Origin: Aquila chrysaetos chrysaetos
Lineage: Eukaryota; Chordata; Aves; Accipitriformes; Accipitridae
Length of the DNA stretch: 64,000 nt
Direction of reading: 5' to 3'
NCBI RefSeq assembly: GCF_900496995.4
Contig: NW_024470395.1
Span: 83,834 to 147,833 of the forward strand
In this document: positions 1 to 11,129 of the stretch, piece by piece
Layout of the letters: every line of letters begins with the position of its first letter
Position numbering within the stretch: position 1 is the first letter of the stretch
Position numbers and translations under genes: made by a program
The notes under the pieces: model-generated
Databases searched by the model: none
What the model was told of the DNA's origin: nothing
The model's input: only the letters and a program-made list of their open reading frames with translations

Positions 1-439
1 ATGGGGCTGGATCTCGGCCGTGGCAGAGTTGGGATCTCTGGGGGGGGGGTGGGGTGTCTTGATCTTGGGGGATCCCATGACCCCTGGGGGATCCCTGGGG
101 GGGATCCCATGAACTTGGGGGGGATCTCTTGATCCTGGGGGATCCCTTGGGGATCCCATGATTGGCAGGGGATCCCTTGACCCTGGGGGGGTCCCTGATC
201 TTGGGGGGATCCCTTGACCCCGGGAGCCATCCCAGACCCCCAGAGGTGCCGTGGGGCAGAGCGGGGATGCTGGAAAGGTGGGGGGGGTGGTCTGGGGAGG
301 GTCGTTAAGGGGAGCCAGTAATGAGCTGGGGGGGATCCTGGGGGGTGGGGGCAGGAAGGGGTCCTAGGGGGTAGGGGGGGGCAGGTTGGGGGGCAGCATG
401 GGGGCTAGTGGGGTTGGGGGGGCAGACTCTGGGCTGCCG
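1..439. repeat. G-rich minisatellite around GGGGATCCC
   Basis: This is a degenerate array built on a GGGGGATCCC core with short spacers such as TTGATCTTGG and CATGATTGGC. It mirrors 7740-8155. No coding exon is visible. It lies in the probable upstream intron or flank of ZBTB4. Confidence 0.7.
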
Positions 440-840
440 TGGTGGGTCACGCTGTGGGGCAGCCTAGGGATGGAGGTACCGTGGGTCACACCTTGGGCAG
501 CCCCCCTGCCATAGTTCATGCCGTGGTCACGCTATGGGGCAGCGCCAGGGATGGAGGTGCCATGGTCGGCCCGGTTCAAGCTGTGGGGCAGGCCGCGGGT
601 CACACTGTGGGGCAGCTGTCGTGCCGTTCGTCATGCCGTGGGTCACGCCGCGGGTGACGCCGTGGGTCGGCCGCGGGTGACGCCGTGGGTCCGACTACGG
701 GGCAGCCCCCGCCTTGCGGGTGGCACTGTGGGTCACGCTTGGGGTCAGGGGGGTGACGCCGTGGGTCACGCCACGGGCGACGCCGCGGGTCGCGCCGTGG
801 GTCGGGCCGCGGCCGACCCCTTCTCGCCTCGTGCCGCGCT
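440..840. repeat. CpG-rich minisatellite (GTGGGTCACGCC type)
   Basis: Tandem units of roughly 12-24 bp alternate GTGGGTCACGCC, CGCGGGTGACGCC and GTGGGTCGGCCGC. The mirrored copy is at about 7260-7690. All frames stay open because the unit lacks stops, but the predicted peptides are low-complexity, so I do not call a gene. Confidence 0.75.
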
Positions 841-1010
841 TCCCTGTGGTCCCTCCCCCACCCCCCTCCCTCGTCCGTTTTTCCGCCGTGGGTCGCAGCC
901 GCGGCGGCTCCCGCAGCCATTTTAGCCGCCGGCCGAGGAGGCCCCGACGCAAAATGGCTCCTTGGTGCCGCGGGGGGGGGCGGGGGCCGGGGCGCGCCGT
1001 GGGGCTGGGA
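841..1010. promoter_or_regulatory. CpG-rich patch with YY1-like sites, possible ZBTB4 promoter (arm 1 copy)
   Basis: This is a short non-repetitive, CpG-dense patch containing GCAGCCATTTTAGCCGCC and GACGCAAAATGGCTCC, which resemble YY1 sites in opposite orientations. It sits upstream of the ZBTB4 coding exon, with an acceptor at 2083, so a non-coding first exon here would fit. The patch is repeated in mirror image at about 7100-7260. No donor can be assigned with confidence. Confidence 0.35.
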
Positions 1011-1189
1011 CGCTGTGGGGCAGGGACCCTCAGCCCCACGGCACACGGCCCTGCCCCGTGGCATGGGGATGCCCTGCCCCACGGCACAGGGACCGCCCCC
1101 CCCCCCCCCCCCCACGCAGCCCCATGGCATGGGGACGCCCTGACCCACAGCGTGGGGGGGCACCAGGTAGTCAGGGGGGGGTGGGTGTC

Positions 1190-1615
1190 AGTGATGTGTG
1201 TTGGGCTGGGGGGAGCCCAATCCATGGGGCTGCGGGACCCTACTCTGTGGGGCTGGGGGGGGGGATATGGGGGGCTGAGGGAGCGTGATATGTGGGGCTG
1301 GGGGAGCCACGAGCTGTGGGGCTGGGGGGTCCCCATGCTGTGGGGCTGGGGACCCGGATATGTGGGGCTGAGGGAGCCCTAAATTTTGGGGCTGGGGGAC
1401 CCCAATCCATGGGGCTGGGGCCCCCGTTGTGTGGGCTGATGGAACCCAAAAAACCGTGGGGCTGGGGGACCCTGATCTGTGGGGCTGGGGAACTCCTAAA
1501 GTGTGGGGCTGGGGACCCTGATCCGGGGCTGATCTGTGGGGCTGGGGGACCCTGATATGTGGGGGCTGGGTGTGAGGATGCTGCGGGGCCGGGGACCCCC
1601 ACGCAGTGGGGCTGG
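1190..1615. repeat. About 30-bp minisatellite (GTGGGGCTGGGGGACCC)
   Basis: About 13 degenerate copies of a unit centred on TGTGGGGCTGGGGGACCCTGAT lie in the presumed ZBTB4 upstream intron. The mirrored array is at about 6490-6910. The two arms differ in individual units and homopolymer lengths. Confidence 0.8.
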
Positions 1616-1639
1616 CTGGGCCACGGGGCCCCCCAACAC

Positions 1640-2060
1640 CCCCAGAAGGGACCCCACGGAGGGAACTCAGGTGTCCAAGTGTCCCCAAATAGGGGACCCA
1701 GGCGTCCAGCCAGCCCCATAGAAGGGACCCCGGCAGCCGAGAGACCCCATGGAGAGGACCCAGGCATTCAGGTGACCCCCAAAACAGGGGACCCGGCTCT
1801 GGGCCCCCCCAAATGTAACCCAGGCATCTGGGCGACCCCCAGTAGGGGTCCCAGGGTCTGGCCAGCCCCATAGAAAGGACCCAGGCATCGGCGGGCACCC
1901 CATAGAAGGGACCTCGGTGCCCAAGTGACCCCACGGAGAGGACCCAGGCGCCCGGGCCCCCCCGAAATAGGGGACGCAGGCGTCTGGGTGACCCCATGGA
2001 GAGGACCCAGCTGTCCGAATGTCCCCAAGTAGGGGGCCCAGGCATCCGGGCGCCCCCTCC
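1640..2060. repeat. About 32-bp minisatellite (GGACCCAGGCATCTGGG)
   Basis: Degenerate units of the form GACCCAGGCRYCYGGGYGACCCC run up to about 20 bp before the ZBTB4 splice acceptor. The mirrored array is at about 6030-6460. Confidence 0.8.
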
Positions 2061-2083
2061 CCACTGACTCCCGTATCCCGCAG

Positions 2084-3946
2084 GTGTCGCCGCGGGGATG
2101 GCTCCGGTCGTGGAGGTGTCGGACGCCGGGCATTGCCGTTCGTTACTGGTGGAGTTAAACGAGCAACGGTTGAGGGGCCAATTCTGTGACGTCACCATCA
2201 TCGCCGAGGACACCAAATTCCGCCCATAAAAACGTCTTGGCCGCATCCAGCCCCTTCTTCAAACAAGCTTTGGCCGAAGAACCCACCTGCCCCACCCTGC
2301 CCAAGTTTTGGAGCTTCCCGGTGTCCAAGCCGGCGTCTTCTCCGACGTCCTCAACTTCATCTACAACTCCCGCTTGGCCGTCCCGTCGCAGGCAGCTGCC
2401 CGCGAGTTGGGCGCCGTTGGCCGACGGTTGGGTATCTCTTGCCTCCAAGGGTTGGAAGTGGGGACCCCCAAGGAGATGAACGGATCTTGGACCCCCCCCG
2501 TGACGGGGGATCCCCGCTCACCCGCCGCCCCGGTTGATTTAACCTGCCCGCCGCGGTCAAGCGATACGCCGGCGGTTGCCGAACCGGTGACGGCGTCGCC
2601 GTCATCGGCGGCGGCGGCATCGTTGCGTTGCGGGTTGTGCGGTCGAGGGTTCAGCACGGCGGCGGCGTTGGGATTACACGCCAAACTTCACCGTGGGCGC
2701 CGGGGTTTGGCGTGCCGGCATTGCGGCAAGAGCTTCATCCACGTCAAGAGGTTGCAAACCCACGAGGTCCTCTGCAAGGACGGCCATCGCGACGGTGACG
2801 CCGTCGCCACCAACACCGCCACGCCGACACCGAAACAAGGCAAGAAGGCATTGCTGTTGCGTCACCGGGCGTTGGAGTTGATCCCCGAGCAGGAACCGGT
2901 GGTGAAGGTGGTGGACGGGCACGTGGTCTACCTGTGCGGGGTTTGCCAACGCTCCTACATGACGCTCTCCAGCCTGAAGCGTCACGCTAACGTCCACTCT
3001 TGGCGACGCAAGTACCCTTGCCGTTATTGCGACAAGGTCTTCGCTTTGGCCGAATATCGCACCAAACACGAGGTCTGGCACACCGGCGAACGCCGCTACC
3101 AGTGTATCTTCTGTTGGGAGACCTTCGTCACCTACTACAACCTCAAGACCCACCAGAAAGCCTTTCACGGCATCAACCCGGGGCTCATCTCCTCCGAGAA
3201 GACGCCCAACGGCGGCTACAAGCCCAAACTCAACGCCCTCAAGCTCTACCGGCTCTTGCCCATGCGGGCGCATAAGCGACCCTACAAGACCTACAGTCAA
3301 GGCTTGGTGGCTGATGGGATCCTCTTGCCGACGGCCAATCCGGTAGAGCCATCGGCGACCGTCGGCGCTTTCCCATCGCCAAGACCCGAACCGGCGTCGG
3401 TCATTGCCTACGGGCGACCGTCAGCGTCGGTCATCGTTCATAGCGGGGCGGCGGCCGCTTCCGTTATCGCCTATAATGGGAGGGCGGGGGAGGCAGCAGC
3501 GGTGCCGGCGGTGCCGGCGGCACCGGCGGCGGCGCCAGCGGCCCGGCCGATGAAGAAACAGGTGTTGCGGGATTACATTGAGGCGCAGCGAGCGGCTGGG
3601 GAGGCGCCGGTGGGTGATAGTGGGACGGCGCCGACAACCCAACCGTCACCCGCCGCCGCCGGCACCGGTTCCACCACCACCGCCAGCCGTACCATGACCT
3701 ACGTGGCCAAACCGGCTTACGTGGGGACGGCGGGGGAGAGCCGGGCGGCGCCGCTTTGCCAAATCACCGTCCGTATTGGCGAGGAAGCCATCGTCAAGCG
3801 GCGCATCTCCGAGACCGACCTCCGGTTGGAGACCACCGGCACCGGCACCGGCACCACCGCCTCCCCGACTGCTCACCGTCGCGCCGCCGCCACTGCCGCC
3901 TGTTCCCGCCGGAGCGGTGACGATGACAGCGATGCCGAGACCGCCT
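2084..3946 (+). CDS. ZBTB4: ZBTB4 coding exon, arm 1 copy (frameshifted, cut by gap)
   Basis: This is a BTB/POZ zinc-finger repressor of the Kaiso family, which binds methylated CpG DNA in the nucleus. A splice acceptor (CCCGCAG) precedes 2084 and the start codon is at 2098 (MAPVVEVSDAGHCRSLLVEL). The BTB domain follows, then five C2H2-type fingers between about 2629 and 3170. Fingers 3-5 (CGVCQRSYMTLSSLKRH, CRYCDKVFALAEYRTKH, CIFCWETFVTYYNLKTH) match the Kaiso/ZBTB4/ZBTB38 signature. A conserved tail motif (ITVRIGEEAIVKRRISETDL) is near 3760. Two small deletions break the BTB frame: near 2223, two bases fewer than the other copy, giving a stop, and near 2298. The finger region is intact and runs into the N gap. 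Synteny next to POLR2A favours ZBTB4 over ZBTB33 or ZBTB38. I read the breaks as sequence errors. Confidence 0.85.
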
Positions 3947-4446
3947 NNNNNNNNNNNNNNNNNNNNNNNNNNNNNNNNNNNNNNNNNNNNNNNNNNNNNN
4001 NNNNNNNNNNNNNNNNNNNNNNNNNNNNNNNNNNNNNNNNNNNNNNNNNNNNNNNNNNNNNNNNNNNNNNNNNNNNNNNNNNNNNNNNNNNNNNNNNNNN
4101 NNNNNNNNNNNNNNNNNNNNNNNNNNNNNNNNNNNNNNNNNNNNNNNNNNNNNNNNNNNNNNNNNNNNNNNNNNNNNNNNNNNNNNNNNNNNNNNNNNNN
4201 NNNNNNNNNNNNNNNNNNNNNNNNNNNNNNNNNNNNNNNNNNNNNNNNNNNNNNNNNNNNNNNNNNNNNNNNNNNNNNNNNNNNNNNNNNNNNNNNNNNN
4301 NNNNNNNNNNNNNNNNNNNNNNNNNNNNNNNNNNNNNNNNNNNNNNNNNNNNNNNNNNNNNNNNNNNNNNNNNNNNNNNNNNNNNNNNNNNNNNNNNNNN
4401 NNNNNNNNNNNNNNNNNNNNNNNNNNNNNNNNNNNNNNNNNNNNNN
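3947..4446. other. Assembly gap of exactly 500 N
   Basis: An unbroken run of 500 N lies at the centre of the inverted repeat, inside the ZBTB4 coding exon of arm 1. The round length suggests a placeholder of unknown true size. Confidence 0.99.
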
Positions 4447-4599
4447 GGGGGTAGAAGAGGGAGCGCTTGCGGGTGCCGGGCACTGCAGGGGGGGTGGGGA
4501 GCTCGGTTGCTGAGGTGTCCGGGGGGGGGGGTGGGGAGGGGGGTGGGTTCCACCGCTGCTCCGTCGGGGGCCAGTTATAGCTATAAACTGGAGATCTGT
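4447..4599. other. Short unmatched sequence between gap and arm 2
   Basis: This stretch has no visible mirror in arm 1 before the gap. On the - strand a possible splice acceptor (CACCCCCCCTGCAG) is followed by a short open stretch reading GTRKRSLFYP into the gap. It could be the start of another exon of ZBTB4 or of an unrelated gene, but it is too short to identify. Confidence 0.25.
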
Positions 4600-6005
4600 C
4601 CCGCCGCCCCTCTATGAACTATTACCGCCGCTTGAACGTCCGCCCGCCGGCCGTATCGATACCGAAGCCTGGTTATCGGGTCTTGTCGATGGAAAGCGCC
4701 GACGGTCTCGCCGATTCTACTACCGCACCCGACCGATCCGGATGTCTTGTCGCAAGAGGATCCCCCATGCAGCCACAAGCTTGACTGTAGTTCTTGTAGG
4801 GTACGCTTATCGCCTGGCATGGCCAAGAGCCGGCAGAGCTTGAGGGCGTTGAGTTTGGGCTTGTAGCCGCCGTTGGGCGTCTTCTCGGAGGAGATGAGCC
4901 CCGGGTTGATGCCGTGAAAGGCTTTCTGGTGGGTCTTGAGGTTGTAGTAGGTGACGAAGGTCTCCCAACAGAAGATACACTGGTAGCGGCGTTCGCCGGT
5001 GTGCCAGACCTCGTGTTTGGTGCGATATTCGGCCAAAGCGAAGACCTTGTCGCAATAACGGCAAGGGTACTTGCGTCGCCAAGAGTGGACGTTAGCGTGA
5101 ACGCTTCAGGCTGGAGAGGCGTCATGTAGGAGCGTTGGCAAACCCCGCACAGGTAGACCACGTGCCCGTCCACCACCTTCACCACCGGTTCCTGCTCGGG
5201 GATCAACTCCAACGCCCGGTGACGCAACAGCAATGCCTTCTTGCCTTGTTTCGGTGTCGGCGTGGCGGTGTTGGTGGCGACGGCGTCACCGTCGCGATGG
5301 CCGTCCTTGCAGAGGACCTCGTGGGTTTGCAACCTCTTGACGTGGATGAAGCTCTTGCCGCAATGCCGGCACGCCAAACCCCGGCGCCCACGGTGAAGTT
5401 TGGCGTGTAATCCCAACGCCGCCGCCGTGCTGAACCCTCGACCGCACAACCCGCAACGCAACGATGCCGCCGCCGCCGATGACGGCGACGCCGTCACCGG
5501 TTCGGCAACCGCCGGCGTATCGCTTGACCGCGGCGGGCAGGTTAAATCAACCGGGGCGGCGGGTGAGCGGGGATCCCCCGTCACGGGGGGGGGTCCAAGA
5601 TCCGTTCATCTCCTTGGGGGTCCCCACTTCCAACCCTTGGAGGCAAGAGATACCCAACCGTCGGCCAACGGCGCCCAACTCGCGGGCAGCTGCCTGCGAC
5701 GGGACGGCCAAGCGGGAGTTGTAGATGAAGTTGAGGACGTCGGAGAAGACGCCGGCTTGGACACCGGGAAGCTCCAAAACTTGGGCAGGGGTTGGGCAGG
5801 TGGGTTCTTCGGCCAAAGCTTGTTTGAAGAAGGGGCTGGATGCGGCCAAGACGTTTTTATGGGCTCGGAATTTGGTGTCCTCGGCGATGATGGTGACGTC
5901 ACAGAATTGGCCCCTCAACCGTTGCTCGTTTAACTCCACCAGTAACGAACGGCAATGCCCGGCGTCCGACACCTCCACGACCGGAGCCATCCCCGCGGCG
6001 CCCAC
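4600..6005 (-). CDS. ZBTB4: ZBTB4 coding exon, arm 2 copy (frameshifted, degraded at the gap edge)
   Basis: This is the second copy of the same exon, read leftwards with the start codon at 5990-5988. The BTB domain is uninterrupted here (QFCDVTIIAEDTKFRAHKN, then FIYNSRLAVPSQ), unlike arm 1. The frame then breaks at a C run near 5585 and again near 5125 and 5100 inside finger 3. From about 4850 down to 4600 it diverges increasingly from arm 1 (LYRLLPMRAHKRPYK becomes LCRLLAMPGDKRTLQ), as low-quality sequence would next to a gap. Fingers 1, 2, 4 and 5 can be read in shifted frames. Its orientation, divergent from POLR2A, matches the mammalian arrangement, so this is probably the true locus. 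Confidence 0.85.
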
Positions 6006-7099
6006 CTGCGGGATACGGGGAGTCAGTGGGGATGGGGCGCCCGGATGCCTGGGCCCCCTACTTGGGGACATTCGGACAGCTGGGTCCTCTCCATGGGGTC
6101 ACCCAGACGCCTGCGTCCCCTATTTCGGGGGGGGCCCGGGCGCCTGGGTCCTCTCCGTGGGGTCACTTGGGCACCGAGGTCCCTTCTATGGGGTGCCCGG
6201 ATGCCTGGGTCCTTTCTATGGGGCTGGCCAGACCCCTGGGACCCCTACTGGGGGTCGCCCAGATGCCTGGGTCCCCTATTTGGGGGGGCCCAGACGCCCG
6301 GGTCCCCTGTTTTGGGGGTCACCTGAATGCCTGGGTCCTCTCCATGGGGTCTCTCGGCTGCCGGGGTCCCTTCTATGGGGCTGGCTGGACGCCTGGGTCC
6401 CCTATTTGGGGACACTTGGACACCTGAGTTCCCTCCGTGGGGTCCCTTCTGTGGGTCCTTGGGGGGCCCCGTGGCCCAGCCAGCCCCACTGCGTGGGGGT
6501 CCCCGGCCCCGCAGCATCCTCACACCCAGCCCCACATATCAGGGTCCCCCAGCCCCACAGATCAGCCCCACGGATCAGGGTCCCCAGCCCCACACTTTAG
6601 GAGTTCCCCAGCCCCACAGATCAGGGTCCTCCAGCCCCACGGTTTAGGGTTCCATCAGCCCCACACAACGGGGGCCCCAGCCCCATGGATTGGGGTCCCC
6701 CAGCCCCAAAATTTAGGGCTCCCTCAGCCCCACATATCCGGGTCCCCAGCCCCACAGCATGGGGACCCCCCAGCCCCACAGCTCGTGGCTCCCCCAGCCC
6801 CACATATCACGCTCCCTCAGCCCCCCATATCCCCCCCCCCCAGCCCCACAGAGTAGGGTCCCGCAGCCCCATGGATTGGGCTCCCCCAGCCCCACACACA
6901 TCCACTGACACCCACCCCCCCCTGACTACCTGGTGCCCCCCCACGCTGTGGGTCAGGGCGTCCCCATGCCATGGGGCTGCGTGGGGGGGGGGGGGGGGGG
7001 CGGTCCCTGTGCCGTGGGGCAGGGCATCCCCATGCCACGGGGCAGGGCCGTGTGCCGTGGGGCTGAGGGTCCCTGCCCCACAGCGTCCCAGCCCCACGG

Positions 7100-7260
7100 C
7101 GCGCCCCGGCCCCCGCCCCCCCCGCGGCACCAAGGAGCCCATTTTGCGTCGGGGCCTCCTCGGCCGGCGGCTAAAATGGCTGCGGGAGCCGCCGCGGCTG
7201 CGACCCACGGCGCGACCCACGGCATCGCCCCCCGGCGTCGCCCGCGAGCCTGAGGCTGCC
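7100..7260. promoter_or_regulatory. CpG-rich patch with YY1-like sites, possible ZBTB4 promoter (arm 2 copy)
   Basis: This is the mirror of 841-1010 and contains CCCATTTTGCGTCGGGGCC and GGCGGCTAAAATGGCTGCGG. It lies about 1.1-1.3 kb upstream of the - strand ZBTB4 exon. If arm 2 is the true locus, a non-coding first exon transcribed leftwards could start here. The assignment is tentative. Confidence 0.35.
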
Positions 7261-7799
7261 CCGCAGCGCGACCCACGGTGACGCCCGCGGCCCGACCCAC
7301 GGCGCGACCCACGGGGTCGGCCGCGGCCCGACCCACGGCGCGACCCGCGGCGTCGCCCGTGGCGTGACCCACGGCGTCACCCCCCTGACCCACAGCGTGA
7401 CCCACAGTGCCACCCGCAAGGCGGGGGCTGCCCCGTAGTCGGACCCACGGCGTCACCCGCGGCCCGACCCACGGCGTCACCCGCGGCGTGACCCACGGCA
7501 TGACGAACGGCACGACAGCTGCCCCACAGTGTGACCCGCGGCCTGCCCCACAGCTTGAACCGTGGCCCGACCCATGGCACCTCCATCCCTGGCGCTGCCC
7601 CATAGCGTGACCCACGGCATGACCTATGGCAGTGGGGCTGCCCCACGGTGTGACCCACGGTACCTCCATCCCTAGGCCTGCCCCACAGCGTGACCCACGG
7701 CCAGCCCAGAGTCTGCCCCCCCCAACCCCACTAGCCCCCCATGCTGCCCCCCAACCTGCCCCCCCCCTACCCCCTAGGACCCCTCTCCTGCCCCCCACC

Positions 7800-9240
7800 C
7801 CCAGGATCCCCCCCCCAGCTCATTACTGGCTCCCTCTTAACGACCCTCCCCAGACCACCCCCCACCTTTCCCAGCATTCCCCGCTCTGCCCCACGGCACC
7901 TCTGGGGGTCTGGGATGGCTCCTGGGGTCAAGGGATCCCCCCAAGATCATGGGACCCCCCCAAGGGTCAAGGGATCCCCTGCCAATCATGGGATCCCCCC
8001 AAGGGATCCCCCCAGGATCACGAGATCCCCCCCAAGTTCATGGGATCCCCCCCCGGGATCCCCCAGGGGTCATGGGATCCCCCCAAGATCAAGACACCAC
8101 CCCCCCCCCCGAGATCCCAACTCTGCCACGGCCGAGATCCAGCCCCATGGATCCCGGCAGATCCCAGCTCCTTTGCAGGCAACAACCAGACCCCCGGGGC
8201 CCCGGGGATCCCAGATCCACCCCCGGGACCATCCGGCCTCCCAGATCCCAGGAGATCCCAGCTCCAGCCCCACTTATATCCATCCCCACGGATTCTGGGA
8301 GATCCCAGCTCCATCCCAGCTGAGATCCAGCCCCACAGATCACCAGAGATCCCAGCTGCATCCCAGCTCAGCTCCAGCCCCACAGACCCCAGGTGATCCA
8401 GGATCCAGCCCAAACAATGCCCAGCCCCACGGATCCTGGGAGATCCCAGATCTATCAGGGCTCAGCCCCAGCCCTCCAGATCCCGGGAGACTCCAGATCC
8501 ATCCCAGCTTAGCTCCAGGCCCATGGATCCCAGGAGATCCCACCTCCACCTCCACCAGTGTCCAGTCCCACAACTCCTGGGAGATCCCAGATCCATCCCA
8601 GCTGGGATCCAGCCCCACAGATCCTGGGAGATCCCAGCTCCATTCCAGTTCAGCTCCAGCCCCACAGATTCCGGCAGATCCCAGCTCCATCTCTGTCAAC
8701 ATCCCACCCTCTAGATCCCAGGAGATCCCAGACCCATCCCCATCTCTATCCAATGCTCCAGATCCTGAGAGATCCCAGCTCAGCTCCAGCCCCACAGATC
8801 CCAGGACACCCCAGCTTAATCCCACCTGGGATCCAGCCCCCCAGATCCTGGCAGATCCCAGACCCATTCTCACCTATATCCAGCCCCACAGATCCTGGGA
8901 CAGCCCAGCTCCATCCCAGCTCAGCTCCAGTCCCATGGATCGCAGGACACCCCAGCTCCATCCCAGCTGGGATCCAGCCCCCCAGATCCCGGCAGATCCC
9001 AGCTCCATCCCAGCTGGGATCCAGCACCATGGATCCTGGCACATCTCAGACCCATCCCAGTTGGGATCCAGCCCCCCAGATCCCAGGAGATCCCAGCTCC
9101 AGCCCAGCTCAGCTCCAGCCCCACAGATCCTGGCAGATCCCAGATCCCATCCAGGCAGGGATCCTCCCCCCCCATCCCATGGGATCCCTCTCGGCCCAGC
9201 TGCCCCCTCCCTCCAGGATCCACCCCCGGCCCTTGGGATC
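7800..9240. repeat. About 45-bp minisatellite (GATCCCAGCTCCATCCCAGCT)
   Basis: A 1.4-kb degenerate array of GGAGATCCCAGCTCCATCCC plus AGCTCCAGCCCCACAGATCC units. It stays open in several frames only because the unit lacks stops. No gene is supported. Confidence 0.85.
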
Positions 9241-9319
9241 CCCAGGGATCCAGTGGGGGGGGGGAAGGGGGTTGGGGGGGGCCTGGCTCTACCTGGTGCA
9301 GGGTGCGGCCCCCCCCCGG

Positions 9320-9550
9320 ATCCCGGGAGATCCCGGATGTGCGCAGCGGCCGGATCCTTCCCCCCCCCCGCCCCCCCCCTCCAGGCCCCAGCTCGTCGGA
9401 GGAGCCGAAGCCGCCTTGGCCGATCGCCCACCCGGGACCGGGGCCAGCGTCGCCGCCCGGGCCAGGATCCGGCCCCCCGCGCCCCACGGCGACGCCGGAT
9501 CCGGCCCCCCGTCGCCCCGATTCCCCGCAGGATTTGGCCCCCGTGCCCCA
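9320..9550. promoter_or_regulatory. CpG-island-like unique patch
   Basis: This is a CpG-dense non-repetitive stretch (for example GCTCGTCGGAGGAGCCGAAG and GCCGATCGCCCACCCGGGAC) between two minisatellites, in the interval between ZBTB4 and POLR2A. It could be an alternative ZBTB4 first exon or promoter on the - strand. No TATA box or definite splice donor can be assigned. Confidence 0.3.
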
Positions 9551-9559
9551 TAGCACCCT

Positions 9560-9960
9560 GGGAACTGGTCCCCGCACCCCATGGCCCCACAGCAGCACCC
9601 CATGGCACCACGGGGCAGGATCTGGCCCCCCAGCACCGTCCCACCGCACTGCGGGGCAGGATCTGGCCCCCCACCATCTCCCCACAGCACCGTGGGGCAG
9701 GATCTGGCCCGCCAGCATCACCCCACAGCACCGTGGGGCAGGATCTGGCCCCCCAGCACCGTCCCACCGCACTGTGGGGCAGGATCTGGTCCCCCAGCAT
9801 CACCCCATGGCACTGCGGGGCAGGATCTGGCCCCCCACCATCTCCCCACAGCACCGTGGGGCAGGATCTGGCCCGCCAGCATCACCCCACGGCACCGTGG
9901 GGCAGGATCTGCCGCCCCCAGCATCACCGCACAGCACCGTGGGGCAGGATCCAACCCGTT
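9560..9960. repeat. About 40-bp minisatellite (GTGGGGCAGGATCTGG)
   Basis: About ten units of GCACCGTGGGGCAGGATCTGG alternate with CCCCCCAGCATCACCCCA or CACCATCTCCCCA. Neighbouring units are nearly identical, so the array is recent. Confidence 0.85.
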
Positions 9961-10339
9961 GCCACGGTGGCGGGGGGGTTCTAGATCCCGTGGGTTGCCA
10001 CGGAGACGCGGGGGTGTCCAGGCAGGGCTGCCACGGCAACAGCACCTACCTGTGAGCGGAGGCCTCATGGACTAGGTGTTGCTGCTCCGGGGGTCCTCGG
10101 TGGGGGGTCACAGCCGGCAGGGCCTCCTGGGGGGGGGAACGGAGGGGGGTCAGTACACCCAGACACGGGGGTACCCGGGGTGCCGAGGAGGGGGGGCGCA
10201 GGCAGGAACACCCAGACGGGGGGGGTCCCTGGGATGGAGGATGGGTAGGGGAGATGGGGTGCTTGGGAAACACCCGGCCGTGTGACTGTTGTCAGGCAGC
10301 AACAGGCAGACGACAGAGTCAGGATCCCTGCCAGGCAGA

Positions 10340-10855
10340 GACGGGAAGGAGGTGTAGCCTGGCTACAGTCGGAGGGGCGATAAAGCAAGGCAGGTACAGG
10401 CAGAGTGGTGTAGCCTGGCTACAGTCGGAGGGGCGCTAAAGCAAGGCAGGTACAGGCAGAGCGGTGTAGCCTGGCTACAGTCGGAGGGGCGATAAAGCAA
10501 GGCAGGTCCAGGCAGAGCGTGTAGCCTGGCTACAGTCGGAGGGGCGCTAAAGCAAGGCAGGTCCCAGGCAGAGCGGTGTAGCCTGGCTACAGTCGGAGGG
10601 GCGATAAAGCAAGGCAGGTCCAGGCAGAGCGTGTAGCCTGGCTACAGTCGGGGGGCGCTAAAGCAAGGCAGGTACAGGCAGAGCGGTGTAGCCTGGCTAC
10701 AGTCGGAGGGGCGCTAAAGCAAGGCAGGTACAGGCAGAGCGGTGTAGCCTGGCTACAGTCGGAGGGGCGCTAAAGCAAGGCAGGTCCAGGCAGAGCGGTG
10801 TAGCCTGGCTACAGTCGGAGGGGCGCTAAAGCAAGGCAGGTACAGGCAGAGAAGT
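10340..10855. repeat. 56-bp tandem repeat, nine copies, each with a perfect palindrome
   Basis: The motif GTAGCCTGGCTAC starts at 10354, 10410, 10466, 10521, 10578, 10633, 10688, 10744 and 10800, a period of 55-57 bp. Each unit continues with AGTCGGAGGGGCGCTAAAGC and AAGGCAGGTACAGGCAGAGC. The palindrome has 6-bp arms and a 1-bp spacer. Units differ at only a few positions, so the array is young. 9960-10340 upstream is G-rich with no recognisable gene. Confidence 0.9.
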
Positions 10856-11129
10856 GTCTCCTGGCACACCCAGCAGGCTGCCCGTGGTTCCCAGAGGTGC
10901 CCCAACCACATCACACCACAACCACAGGTGTGCAAGGTGTGACACGACTACAGCACGCAATCACCGCACCAGCCACCCATGGCTGTAGTGAGGCAGGGAC
11001 AGGCAGGGGCACTTCAGTCCTGGCTCCTGTCTCCGGCAGTGCCAGCAACAGTCGGTCATCGTGGAGGGGGAAGCTACAGTCGGAGGCAACAAGGGGGTCA
11101 CAGTCTGGTGGTACGACGTGTGTGCATGC

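Larger units (their letters stand above)
1..3946. repeat. Arm 1 of a large inverted repeat (ZBTB4 exon plus upstream intron)
   Basis: This arm is the reverse complement of the stretch from about 4600 to 8155. The first bases of the window reappear in reverse complement ending near 8155, the ZBTB4 start codon at 2098 mirrors the one at 5990, and the minisatellites between them mirror as well. The arms differ by many small insertions and deletions, mostly in homopolymers. Because the match already exists at base 1, the arm may extend left of the window. An N gap hides the centre of the palindrome. I judge this an assembly artefact more likely than a biological palindrome. Confidence 0.9.
4600..8155. 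repeat. Arm 2 of the large inverted repeat
   Basis: This is the reverse complement of 1 to about 3460, with the same order of elements: ZBTB4 exon, two intronic minisatellites, YY1/CpG patch, CACGCC-type array and GGATCCCC-type array. Sequence after 8155 continues the same kind of repeat without a partner inside the window. Confidence 0.9.

Noticed and set aside
2084-6005. Two independent ZBTB4-type paralogues in inverted orientation
   Set aside because: The intronic minisatellites and flanks also mirror, and differences are mostly homopolymer indels and gap-edge decay, so this is one locus duplicated by assembly rather than old paralogues.
10354-10813. Regularly spaced palindromic repeats resembling a CRISPR array
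   Set aside because: The whole 56-bp unit is repeated, including the spacers, and the DNA is vertebrate. It is a minisatellite.
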